DNA of 64,000 bases, taken from contig JACSVZ010000001.1 in assembly GCA_014706295.1 (NCBI GenBank), positions 85,806,237 to 85,870,236 of the forward strand, read 5' to 3'. The notes under the pieces are model-generated. The model ran no database searches. It was not told the origin of the DNA and was given only the letters and a program-made list of their open reading frames with translations. Positions 37,531 to 49,400 of the stretch are shown piece by piece (positions within the stretch are counted from its first letter, which is position 1; each line of letters opens with the position of its first letter). The position numbers and the translations under genes are program-made. The stretch is from Lycocorax pyrrhopterus obiensis (taxonomy: Eukaryota > Chordata > Aves > Passeriformes > Paradisaeidae).

Positions 37531-40444
37531 ACTTCACTTTATGGAAGCATGACTATAACTGTCCCAGGAAACATCCATAAGCAGAAATTAATTTCTGACT
37601 GGAAAAATTGATCTTGTGTTTCTTGCATTTTAACCTAGAACATAGGGAAAGAATGCACAAGATTTTTGTGATTTCGAATATATTCCAAGTCAGTCCTAGG
37701 AAGAGACCATCATTTGTCTCTATCCTTGTCACCTGGGAAGAATGTCATTTTTGCTCTTTGAATAGAGTAAGAAGACGTGTCATTGTACTGAGCACTTTCT
37801 CAAGGGTTTGTCAGTTTTCTATTTCATGCGTCATTCACTCCTAACTCTAGTAATCACACAAAGCAAAATTTCATTAATGTGAAGTTAAAAAGCTGATAGG
37901 ACACTGAGAAATAATATCTGAACACAGGCGTGTTGGGTTTCCTTGTATTGTGCTACTCCAAGCAAATGCTCCCAGCAATGTGATATCTGCTTACTGCAAT
38001 ATAAATTACTAAACTGGAGTTTATTTTTAAATTTTCTTTCTATTTGGGAATCCAAACTAAAAAACCTTAGTGAACCTAACCCCAGTGTTGTACAAAGACT
38101 GTAACTGAGATGGTGTACATAAAAAAAAAAATATTATGAGGATACAGACTTTTCCTTTCTTCATACTGGCTATGAAGAGGTACTCTAGTGTGAATTTTTC
38201 CAAACAGATAGCATTCTCTCTCGGCTGGAGTCTGTGTTAGGAAGCCACGAAAATCAGGATTAATTTAAATTTGCATCACCGGTGGTGCAGAGTATTGACA
38301 AAAGGATTTGAATTGCAGTTGGCTGTCAAAATGGCACATTGCTTATACAAACACAAGTGAACCCAACATCAGTCAGTGTGAGACTGCTAACGGTGCGGAA
38401 ATGGTGATGGTCTGCAACAGGTCTCATGGTCATAATACTTACAGGTACTAAAAGGCACATTTACGTTAAAGTTATAGAGTTGGCAAAAGTAAGAACTTAA
38501 ATTTTTTTAATGAAAATATTATTTATTTGGGGTTGTCTGCGCAGCTCCCTGATGTTAAATTATTTAATGATATCATCACCTAATATTTTCTCACCGAGTG
38601 CTTCTATTTGATAGATTCATTGCAACAGGATACAAAGATTTATATTTTCTCCATTTCAATTATAATTTACAAAGACTACAGCAGCATTCCTAAAAGAATG
38701 TCAAAGACCATTTCTTTTAAGTGGAAAATGATATATGGAGCAGTTTACATGAAACTACTTCACCTGAACATTAAAAAGTATTGTCACTAGGTAATTTTTT
38801 TATTTACATTTTAGAAAGTGATTTAATTCTTCAGTATGTCTCCTTTCTTTAGTCCACTGCTGCACTGTAAGAAGTTGAAAGCAATTTTCAGCACTCTATA
38901 TGTAACTTCTTTTAAATTATGTTATTTTTATCACTTCCTAGTGCTTTTTTCATTATTCAAAAATAAATAGATAGTGAAGGAAGGGAGCTGGAGTAGCAGT
39001 GGAAATAAAAAGATGGGTTCTGTTTCATGCACTTTATCTACACAAACTGTGATTAAGTAAAGTAACTCAACTAGTAACAAAAATCCATTACAAGGATTGT
39101 GCTTATCTTTAGGTGCTGGTAGTCTATAAGCAATCTTAAGACCAGCTGTATGCTAAAAAGACTGTCATGAATAGAGATAGCTTTTAAGAATGCTATCTCT
39201 AAACCGGGGTCACAAAATGGATAACTGCTAGTGATGGCAGGGTATCTGAAGTGTAAGACAAGGTATAATAAAGTAGCTTGACTCAAAAAATATTCTCCAA
39301 TATACAGGTCTGTCACCTGTGTAAGAAGTGTGTATTTATTCTTTGGATGAAGCTAAGCACAAATTGTAAGTGCTGAGTCTAGTGCAAGGATCACTGCACC
39401 AAGTTTCACTGTAGTCCCTGACAACTTCGTGAGCAGGAAAACCCAGTGGTGTGGAAAGGCATGCACTAGCCATAAAATGTAACAGGTATGGAAAATGAGA
39501 GGCCTGTTCTTGCAGCTATGGTTTGGGGAAAGAGAAACCAGAAGCTGCTGTCTAACCTTTTGGTGTTGTTAAGGACATATGAAAAGCAATTCCTATTTCA
39601 ACAACAAGAGTTGTTTAAGCCAGACAGATAAATCATCCCTCAAAGAGGGGAAAGAAGAAAAGAAAATCTCCTGAATACATGCAGAAGCTGGACCAGTCAA
39701 GAAGAGGATATTGTCAAACAAAATCTTGCTAACTGTCCTATAATTTTTCAACTTTTAGTGCACTATTTTAGCATTTTCCTTAATAGAGTAAACCAAATTC
39801 ACAGTCTTTCTTTAATCTTGTTTTATTTGTAGAGAAATCTGGCTCAGTAAATCACTCCATTCCTTTGGACATATTGACTCTTAATAGCAGGAAACAGCAT
39901 GATCAGAGGAGGTCTACAAACCTTTCACACTTTGTATGGTATAAATAATAAACTCATCCTTACAAATACTATCTCAAATTAATGACATTTTATATTAATC
40001 TCCTTTTGACCATGGCAAGGAGCAACTGAAAATCCTCACTAGCTTGTTGCTATTGCCTGCTCCTTGCTTTTGGGGTGTGTGTGCATTCTCACTCATTTAA
40101 AATTAAAGTTGCATCTTCCTTTTCAGGTGTTTTACATAGTTTGATCTTCTTGACCTCTTGCATGAATTTCAGAGGACTCTTTCCATTAGTTGAGTCTGTT
40201 GGGGTTTCCATTTTGACAGTAATTCCTTAAAAAAAATAAATGATTTTGTGGCACTGAAATTAACAGTACATTATCTCCAGTACAATAATGACAGCAGCAC
40301 GACAACTTGCAAATTAATGGTAAAATAGATTATCACCCTTTCACACTCGTTTTTGAGATATTTTTCAACATAACTTCTTTGTACAATATAAAGTGTTGAA
40401 TGTGTTAAACAGCAGCATAATTTATTGCTGTTTTCCACGGACAG
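37531..40444. other. AT-rich non-coding DNA
   Basis: Nothing recognisable. A short palindrome, CACCGGTG, lies near 38277. Confidence 0.5.
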
Positions 40445-40584
40445 GATATTTTATTGAGGCTCACAAGCCTTCTATACCTTGTCAAACATGTGAGGAACAC
40501 TTGATAAACCATTTTAAAAAGTGTTACAGATGCAATCAGCCATTAATAGAACCAAAAAATGCTGATTCTGGCCATGTTTGTTGA
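40445..40584 (+). other. Cysteine-rich open frame, possible exon or exon relic of a LIM-type zinc-binding protein
   Basis: After a pyrimidine-rich stretch ending in CAG (AG at 40443-40444), an open frame reads GYFIEAHKPSIPCQTCEEHL and then NHFKKCYRCNQPLIEPKNAD before a TGA at 40582-40584. The spacing C-x2-C-x11-C-x2-C, with FIEA and KP before the first pair, resembles the end of one LIM domain (its last zinc pair) followed by the first zinc pair of the next. The residues after the second pair end in GHVC, shorter than a full LIM module, and then the frame stops. The frame upstream has no ATG and no donor GT is obvious, so this is not a complete gene. It may be one exon of a larger gene, a decayed exon, or chance. 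I cannot name the parent gene. Confidence 0.25.
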
Positions 40585-41300
40585 ACACAGATGTTGATGG
40601 CTCTCCTATATAATCCTTGCAAGTTTTCTTTTGTAGGCCTGATGTATTCTCCCATGATTTGTTTTATCCAATTACTTGAGTATAAGGATCTTAATATTAG
40701 TTGTACTTCACTGTCTTATGCTGGTTCCCAGAGGTTTCCATCAGAGATGGACTTTACGATACCATAAATGCTGTCTGCAATTTACTATGGGCTGTAAAAA
40801 GCTTATTTGCTAAGGAGCTCATGATGTAGAGGTGGACAAATGTCATGAGGCTCTTGTAGCCTCTTACACCACCAGAATTTAATTAACTATGATTGTCTGG
40901 AAATCAGTGTCGTTCCTCCAACACAAAATAAAACTTTTTTTTCTTTTTTTCTATGACATGGTATGAGCCAACAATAATAAATTATTCTCATCTCCTTGTC
41001 CCTTTTCATCAGGAAGTGGAATCTTTGTGATCAAAGTAATGTTCATTCTTGGTTTCTTGAACGGTTTTCCAAATCCTGTAATTCAGTTTTGGTAGAATTA
41101 CACATTAGTTATCAGCAAATGGTGAACTCTTGTCGAACAAAGTTATAATTTCATTAGGATGTGAGTAAAAAGTTGAAATTCTTCTTTGATTTTTCTGTCT
41201 GGATATAATCTCAAAATGAAATTCCAGGATTACAGCTGGGTATTCTTTTGCCTTTAGATAGGAGACAGGAGGAAGACTGCAGGATCCCACCACTGAGTTA
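40585..41300. other. Non-coding DNA between the cysteine-rich frame and CR1
   Basis: No feature is recognised. I do not find a continuation of the LIM-like reading frame here. Confidence 0.5.
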
Positions 41301-41668
41301 TCATGGAATCATAGAATGATTTGGGTTGAGAGGGACTTTAAAGACCACCTAGCTCCAACCCTCACTCCCGTGGGCAGGGCCACCTTCCAGTAGACCAGGT
41401 TGCTCAAATCTCTATCCAGCCTGACCCTGAGCACATCCAGGGATAAGGAGACCCCAGCCTGTCTGGACAACCTATTTCAGTGCCTCACCACCATCATAGG
41501 AAAGAATTTCTTCCTGATATCTAAACTGTATCTACCCTATTTCAGTTAAAAGCCATACCCCCTTATCCTACCACTCCACACCCTTTTCAAAAATCCCTCT
41601 ACAGCTCTCTTTAGTGACGTTAGACACTGAAAGGTGCTATAAGATCTCCCTGAAACTTGTGCATCTCT
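41301..41668 (-). mobile_element. CR1 LINE 3' fragment, reverse orientation
   Basis: It starts with TCATGGAATCATAGAATGAT and GGGTTGAGAGGGACTTTAAA, and continues through CAGTAGACCAGGTTGCTCAA and GAAAGAATTTCTTCCTGATA, the reversed 3' end of CR1. The copy is about 370 bases long and is the last CR1 piece seen in the window. Confidence 0.92.
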
Positions 41669-44600
41669 AACATGTTGAGTTTTGGTTCTTTGTTTTCTGA
41701 ATGTGCTGGAGCTATCACATTATAAAGCTTTTAATTTTTAAATTTGATCTGCATTTTGGTTGGTGTTGATGACGGCCCCAAATGATACCCTGCACCATGA
41801 GAGCTGAGTGAGGATAATGTAGGGTGGTGGCAGTCTGAGTACCTCTCATCACACCAAAACTAAAGCTCTTCAAAAAATAGTAGCAACAAATTTAAGAGAA
41901 GAAAAAGGCAGTCCTATTGGACATGTAATTTATTCTATCCTCAATGAAGCCACAGACAATTACTTTTCACTAAAATTGTGAAACTGTGACCGTAGTTGGA
42001 TGATTCACCAGGGACATTTCCAAGGCATGCTTCTTTCTGAACAATATCAGAAATAGATCTTTCAGTATTGTATTCACACACCTCTTGCTCACAGTAAAAT
42101 ACTGAAAGATTAACCAGATACCACTAAATTGGTGCGTTGTGGATCTCTGTATGAGCTGAACAGGCAGTACTTTACAAGATCTGGAAACTGCTGCAAAAAT
42201 TTCTCTACTACTTCAACAATTAAAACTCTTATGCGGATTGTGTGAAACATATTTATTGCTGTTGTTAATTGGAATGCATGAATCAAAGGAGGAAAGGTGC
42301 TATCTGTGAGTTGAACTTGACTTCTCTGGATACAGTGAGATTTATGTTCCAAGGGAAATTGTTGTATAAATTCAGACACTTCTCTCTAGTATTTATTATT
42401 TGTGTCATGCTAACATTGTCCTGTGATAATTTTTCAGAAATTCTGGTCTGCTTTACTTTGTAAGTCAATTGCTTTTATAAATTCACACAAGTGCTCTCTC
42501 AGAGACTAAGCTCAAGGAAGTCTTGTGTATTTTAGGATCTCTCGTGTGTCCTCTGACAGTTACATCTGGCCTGATCATGAAGATTAACTCTGTAGCTCAA
42601 AAGGAGGTCTGCTAATGAGCATTAATGTGGCAACCCTATCTGTGAGGTCAGGAAGGAGCAAGAAGGGGAACGAGTGCATTCAAGGATCTGCATAACAGGA
42701 GATGAGACTATGATAATTTCCAGTCTAGAGCCAGTGTTGGGTGTGGTCAAGTTGCTGTGACACATAAACCAGACTTTTGTATCTTGGTGCCTGCAGGTGT
42801 ATGTCACCACCATCCATGAGTAAACTCATCCTCTGGAGAGCCCCTGGAGATCATAGCAGTTCATTGTGGAGCTCCTGAACTGAGACACAAAGCAAGAGAA
42901 AATTTAGAAGCTATTCCTGAGAGCAGAGCACATTAGACTGAGGTCACTGACAGAGCACTGAGGAACAGGTTCTTTCCTTTACCTGAGTCGAGAAGGATTA
43001 AATACTACCAGGGTGCATATGTTGAGGGGCAGCTACTTTTTGAAGGAGCTGGTGGGTGTCCACGAGAGTGGAATGTTCTTTTGTGGGAATGTTAGTTTGT
43101 TCTCAGTAAATTGTTCCCACTTTGCGCCTCATTTACAGGAAAATGGAATAAGCAGGTAAAGCTCAGATACTGTTTTCTTTAAAATTCTCGTTTCTGATAT
43201 GAAGATAGAGCAGAATTTTTTAACTCTTGGAACATCTGAGAATTTGCTTTAGTCATGCACTTTTCTAGAATGTATTTTCTGGTTTAGATTCTTCCACTTT
43301 ATAGTTGCAGCGCTGGTTTTTTGTAAGTACCTAAAAACAAAGTGTTATTTCCATGTTCCCTTGAGTAATTTAAAAACTACATTTTTTAAGTAACTGACTA
43401 CTATAGGTATATAATGCACATTCTCTATACAGGAAGCTCTAGGCATACAGCTTTAAAATACACAGTAGTCATTGAATTACACTTTGTGATTTTTTTTCCT
43501 TAGTAAGATATGCCTTTTCCACTCTTGAATACTTCTGGTAAAGAATGTTAGAAAAAGTAAACACACCAATGTGTTCTTAGTTTAAATTTGTTTGTTTGTT
43601 TGCTTGTTTGTTTTATTCTTTTGGGCTTTTAAAATCTGAAACTTATATACAATATTTTGTAAATATGTCTCAACTATTTTTTTACAATTTGCATTGCTGT
43701 GATGACAAAAGTATGTTCATTTTTTAGATGAAAAAGCTCCTAGTTTTTGAGATTACAAGGACCTAAAATGAAATCTAGGTTTAATATTAATGAACTACTA
43801 ACAGAAACAAAAACTATGAAGATTTTAAATCTAGCTTTTCATTTCAATAGGTTGATGAATAACTATTACTTATTGTCTTCTTAACAATTCAACAAAAACT
43901 TGAAGCATGAAAATAATGACAAGAAGTAAATCCAATTGACAGTTCTTATCATGTCCAGATTAGAAGCTCGGTCTTTTTTTTTTGAAAGATTTTACTCTGT
44001 TGAGAAATGGACTCCAGAAATAGCTATCAACTTTCCCAAAAAACAGTAAATATTTTACTGCCAAAAAAACTTCCGGACTTTTTTGCAGTGGTCAAATTAT
44101 TTCAGCTGCTTCTCACCCTGTTGTCAAAGTCATCATTGTATTCCATATTTCTTTATTTCAAGAGATAATATATAGACAATATAAACTTGCCAATGCTGTA
44201 TTCATAGGTTGGATTCATGGGTCTGGAACTGAGAAGGTGAGGACCCATTGTTCTCTAAACCAGACATATTTCTTTATAAATAAGCACTAATGCAGGATGC
44301 AGATTAGTGGGGCCCACCACTGTTCTGGACTGCTCTCATTACAGTAACAGCCAAAGATGGATGAAGATGAATGACACATTTTCACTTTATAAAGCAGAAC
44401 AGGTCTAAATTCACTGTCTAGACTAACAAGCTCTGTGGCATATGGGTGAGATAGAAGCTGAGACAGTAAAACAGCTGCAGAAGGGGTTTTTATCAGGGTT
44501 CTTCTAGGTGGACTGCTCTACTTGACTAGCTTCTTCTCAGTGCTTGTAGGCTACTGTCATTTTTTGATCCCAAGTATGTGCCCACATATAAGAAGCGGTC

Positions 44601-45049
44601 AGCTAAAGGTAGCAATAATCCTTGGACAAATACAGCTTTGTTGTCTGGAGTGCTCCTCTAGGATAGGGCTGGAGGCTGTATAATTTTCTACATATTAAAG
44701 CAGTTGCATTTGATTGGTCTAGTTATAATTTACAGACCTTCAACACAGCCTGAAAGATACTAGTTACAATACAAGACCTCTTTGTCTCCTGACATATGCT
44801 GCTGCCTCTGTTGGGTTTCATGTTGCATCCCCTTCCACATTGTGGGGTACTGCTGTAACCAGAGAGCCACAGAGCTTTCTGTCACTCTAGACAAGAATAT
44901 AAACAATTGGACACAAGATGTGTATGTTAATACAGCTGGCTATCTCACATCCCTAAGGAAAAGCATAGGCAAATCTCATGCATGTTAAAGGTTAATCATT
45001 GAATCTTTCTCTGATTTGCACATTCAGGAAGAACATCAATTATTTCTCA
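41669..45049. other. Non-coding DNA upstream of TAS2R
   Basis: No gene is recognised. Any TAS2R promoter or upstream non-coding exon would lie here, but no TATA box or splice site can be assigned. Confidence 0.5.
43587..43612 (+). repeat. (TTTG)n microsatellite
   Basis: About six TTTG units with one TTGC variant. Confidence 0.85.
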
Positions 45050-45098
45050 CTATCATTTCCAGATCCACTATCATTTCCAGATCCACTATCATTTGCAG
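45050..45098 (+). repeat. 18-bp tandem repeat, about 2.7 copies, upstream of TAS2R
   Basis: The unit CTATCATTTCCAGATCCA occurs at 45050-45067 and again, unchanged, at 45068-45085. It is followed by a partial third copy with one change (TTTGCAG). The array ends about 125 bases before the receptor start codon, so it lies in the probable 5' untranslated or promoter-proximal region. Confidence 0.85.
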
Positions 45099-45224
45099 AT
45101 GCCTTTCTGTTCCTAGATATAAGGTGAACAGGCAGGAGCTGGGACTAGTCAGATACCATCAGAACTGCTCAACTTCCTGCACAGCTACACAGGCTAATCA
45201 GGCAGAAGTGACCAAAGCAGCAAG

Positions 45225-46190
45225 ATGTTGCCACCAGTTCTTATAATTTCAATAAGCATTGTAGCTATTGAAGTTGTTGTTGGATTTATTGGAAATGGAT
45301 TTATTACAACTGTTAATATCATTAACTGGATCAAAAGCAAAAAAATTTCTTCTACTGACATGATCCTGATCTTTCTGAGCACATCAAGATTCATCTTGCA
45401 GGTGACAGTCCTGATGCACATCCACAGTCTCTACTTTGCAGATGTGCTTAAGTTGGCTTCGGTGTACAGAGACTTTGGTGCTGTGTGGATGTTTGTGAAC
45501 CATGCCAGCTCGTGGTTCAGTACCTGGCTCTACGTACTCTACTCCGTAAAAATAATCAAAGTCACTCACTGGCTGCTGCTGCAAATCAAGCGCAGAATAG
45601 CTGGGATGATCCCATGGCTTCTTCTTGGATCACTGGTGATCTCTTCTATGACTTCTCTTCCTTTACTATGGATTACACCCAGCACTTACCTGTGCAGCTC
45701 AACAGGGAACTGCAGAGAAAATAGCACAGCTCATATCATGGACTGGGATAGTTCACATCTCTACTTGCTGGTTCTTTACTTTGTAGGTTGCTTTTTCCCT
45801 CTAGTACTCTCTGTGGTGACCTCAGCTCTGTTAATTACTTCTCTGTGGAAACACAGAAAGACAATGCAATGTTATGCAGATACTTTCAGGGATGCTGTGA
45901 TAGATGTTCACTTAACTGCTATTAAATCCATTATTTCTTTCTTAATCCTGTATATTTCCAGTTTTGTAGCTCAAATTCTCTTGATACTGTCGATATCTGA
46001 AAGTAAAGATGATGTGAAAGTTGCAGTATCCTTAGTTGTAGCTGAGGCATATCCTTCCATGCACTCAATTATCCTGATCATAGTCAATTCAAAACTGAAA
46101 CTGGCATTTAGGAACCTTTGCCTGCATTTTAAGTGCCATTTGGAAGAAAAGCCTCCAAGCCCCAGGCTTGAGAGAAACAGTCTCCAGTAA
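45225..46190 (+). CDS. TAS2R40-like: Bitter taste receptor, type 2 (TAS2R39/40-like), single exon, complete
   Basis: This intronless frame encodes 321 residues, normal for TAS2R G-protein-coupled receptors, which bind bitter compounds at the plasma membrane and signal through gustducin-type G proteins. Seen in the sequence: seven hydrophobic segments near residues 5-30, 44-64, 86-111, 126-150, 180-207, 229-257 and 266-288. Family motifs are GFIGNGFI in TM1 (N24), LSTSR in TM2 (R55), WFSTWLYVLYSVKI in TM3, IPWLLLGS in TM4, LLITSLWKH at the end of TM5, HLTAIKSIISFLILY in TM6 and HSIILIIVNSKLK in TM7. An NST sequon at N166 sits in the second extracellular loop, the conserved TAS2R glycosylation region, with C157 and C163 beside it. 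The ATG has A at -3, and the first helix starts at once, as usual in this family. The resemblance to mammalian TAS2R39/40 in TM1-TM4 is by eye, so the member number is tentative. I see no frameshift, stop or other damage. Confidence 0.95.
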   Translation: MLPPVLIISISIVAIEVVVGFIGNGFITTVNIINWIKSKKISSTDMILIFLSTSRFILQVTVLMHIHSLYFADVLKLASVYRDFGAVWMFVNHASSWFSTWLYVLYSVKIIKVTHWLLLQIKRRIAGMIPWLLLGSLVISSMTSLPLLWITPSTYLCSSTGNCRENSTAHIMDWDSSHLYLLVLYFVGCFFPLVLSVVTSALLITSLWKHRKTMQCYADTFRDAVIDVHLTAIKSIISFLILYISSFVAQILLILSISESKDDVKVAVSLVVAEAYPSMHSIILIIVNSKLKLAFRNLCLHFKCHLEEKPPSPRLERNSLQ

Positions 46191-46373
46191 GAGATCTGAA
46201 ATCAAGACTCTCATGTATTGTTTCACTGTCTTTTTCTTAACTGATAACTTTAATCTTCCAGAGACTTCTGTGACTAGTCCTCCTTAACATTTCAGAGCAT
46301 CTGAAATAACATGCTTTTTTGCTTTACTAGTGCACTGTTCCAGTTCCTTCCATCCTACTTTATACAGAGTGAG

Positions 46374-46416
46374 AATAAAAATGTACTGAATGAAAACAAT
46401 GTATTTAAATAATAAA
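46374..46416 (+). promoter_or_regulatory. Two candidate poly(A) signals of the TAS2R gene
   Basis: AATAAA occurs at 46374-46379 and again at 46411-46416, about 185 and 220 bases after the receptor stop codon. Their position fits a short 3' untranslated region. AATAAA is frequent in AT-rich DNA, so use of either site is inferred. Confidence 0.45.
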
Positions 46417-49400
46417 TCAGTTTCAGGTTGCTTTGTGATTTCAGATTATCAGTTTAAGACTGAATTTTTTATGACTTGTTCGAATTGAAGAAAATGGGAC
46501 TAAACCAGACAAGAATGTACAGAGTTCACAAATACCAGCTCTTGGCTAAAGGACTTTTCACCTGAGAAGGTTAAAACTTGACTAAAAACATGTGCAAGTC
46601 ATAGCTAGTGTAACATGGAAAAAGAATACACTTTTAAACTGGAAAACCTAAGTGATTTATAACCTGAGGGAAAATTAAGATTTGGAAACATACAGCCAAT
46701 TAATCTAATCAAATTACATTCTGAACGAGGTTTATTTGTGTTAGGATTCTGGTATGTCTGTAAAAATGTAGTGGTTAAATATCTATTTAAAAATGGATAC
46801 TTTTGTTTGAAATATATGTTATGCTTATTTGTTTTGTTTTGTTGAAAGTGGATTACCAAGGTGGTGATTACAATGTAAAGTGATGTAGGTACATAGAACT
46901 ACCTGTAGAAAATCTCACTCTTGTTGAGTTGACCATTCTGATCATAGATTTGCCTTTATTGTCATGATTTGCTATTGCTTTGAGCAGTTGGGAGTTGTTT
47001 CTAAGGCTGTTCTCTTTTAATATTTCATGTTGCTATGAAGTTTCACATGAGGTTGGTGAAATATATTCAACAAGTCCTGTCCTGTTTTATCAAATAATGT
47101 GTTTGATAAATCTATTCTAAAGTTCTCAGCTCATCTCAAGTATTTTTATCCTGTACATTTCTCTTCAGGAGTTTAGATAATGCCAGATTATAAATTACTG
47201 GAGTGAGAGTTTCAGTCCTACCTAGAAAATTAATGAGCAGACTTATTATTGGAGTGTAGTGGCCTCAGTTTTTGAAACATCAGAGTAATAAGTTTATAAA
47301 ATGCTTTGAAAATCACTGTTTAACAATATTAGATAAAGAGTGAATATAATTGATTTGTTTTAATTGATATCTTAAAATATTTTTGAGAATGAACTATATG
47401 ATAATAGGACACACAAAAGGATGTCTGTGTGACATGAAGTGATATGATTATTAGCACGTGTAAACCGTGGGTTCAGACTGCAGAGCAGAAGGGAGGGTCA
47501 TTAATCTCACAAATTCAGTGTTTGGAGGCACAGCACAATGCACTGTAATAATAAGGCTTCCATGATGTCCAGTGCTGTGGTGCTGAATCAAGAAAGACAC
47601 AAAAGTCCCTCGAGGGAAGCAAATGGGAACCATCATGCACATGTCACATCAGCACTCTGCTCTGCTCTACAGCTGCATGCCCTGACAACATGGAGCAAGG
47701 TTAGAGCACTTACACATCAATAGCTCTTCCTGCTGGCAACATCATGAAAAGAAAGTGTCCTGAAAGAAATGAGTTTGTTTCAGACTTTTTTATTACAGGA
47801 TGGTTGGTGGTTGTATTTGGGTTTTTGAAGCTGATAATTTCCCCAGTGAGCTCATTTCTCTTCAGGTATTTCCAAACCCTTTTCTAGAGAGAGTCTGAAG
47901 TAAAGGGATCAGAGCCAAAGATCATAATAACAGCCCTTGCTCAGCTTCTTCACTGCCTCCTCACCTTCAGGAGAGGGAGATCTGAGGCAGGAGCAATCAT
48001 TAATAAAATATCCTCCAGTGCTTCCAGGGGAAGGGGAGGACAAAACTCAAGGACTTGATGTCTTTATATTGTATTGATGAAAGTTTTGTTACACACAGCA
48101 TAGAGTGAGATAGATGGGTACATAAATTAGAATTTTAAATGACTGGATTGGTAAATAAATTATTAGTTTTGTCCTTTTCCATTCCATCCTTCCCTCAAGC
48201 TTCAATTTATTTTCATGACTTCTTCCACAGTATATACAGACTCCTATTTGTCGTTTGATCTTACCTTGCTCTTTGGATTTCATCCTATCCCACACTAAAA
48301 AAATCTTCTGTTTTCTCCTCAGATCTAGCCTTCTCTTTCAGGTACATTTAAAAAAAGTTTTCTCATTATTATTTTACAAAAAACATCATTTACTAAATTA
48401 CAGTAGACTTGTTTCTATATCTAATTTATTCTAGAAAGCAGATCAATAAACCTGATGACTGTTTTGGCAATTACTATTTGTGCCCCAAAAAATCACAAAA
48501 ATAACATTGTTGAGATTTCATTGTCTAAGAAGTGTTTATATGATGATTGAAAATAAGACTGAGTTCATCAGTAAATTTCCCCTGGAACTTTTACAGTTAC
48601 ATGAAACGGGGACACCATGAATGGGAAAATACTGTCTGCAGTTTGTAGAAGGCCAGAAACTGTGGCAGCACCAAAATCATCACAAGTATGATGAAAAATG
48701 GTGATTAGTATTAATGCAGTTGCTCATACTGGCTGCATGAAAACCAAACCTAGTCTTCTCCAACTTTTTTTTTTTTTTAAGTGTCATTGTGCTTGCTTTT
48801 TCCAGGTCAGAATTCATCACACTTCTGTTTCCAGGAAAAGCAGTATTTTGCTGTGCAGATATTAAGGGACCTTTGATTGCAATCTCAGTAGCAAGTCCAT
48901 GAAGCTGGCAAATTTCTCTCTGCCAGTCTTTCAGTATGTGAATCAGAAAGAACTACCACAGACATTCTGGGTTTCAACTACTGGCCTGCTTTGTCACATC
49001 TTTCCTTTTGCCTGCATTGATCAGAGGCTCTACCCGACTAAATCATTAGCGGGGTGGTGGATATGAGCTCTGCTGTCTCTAACATAATATCTCTCCTCTG
49101 CTAGCCACGCAGTCTTCCTTGCCCTTTCTGAGAGTTTGCTGTTCTCCATGATGTAATTACCTCTCTGCAAGGTACACAAGTCAGCACTGCCAGCTCCATG
49201 GATCCCAGAACAAATGTTCCTGTAAATGCCACTAAAACTCCAATCTTCACTTTTGCTTGTTTTTCTGGCGGTAATCAGGAAGCTTTTCACCTTCTTTACA
49301 TCTGACAGCACAATGGTGCTAATTTATTCTGAATAATTTTGGGTAATTTCAAAAGTAAAATAAGTGTGAATGAAAATACCACACTGTACCTATCTTTTCT

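Noticed and set aside
45016..45246. 76-residue + strand frame overlapping the TAS2R start
   Set aside because: It translates the 18-bp tandem repeat and runs into the receptor in another frame; it has no features of its own.
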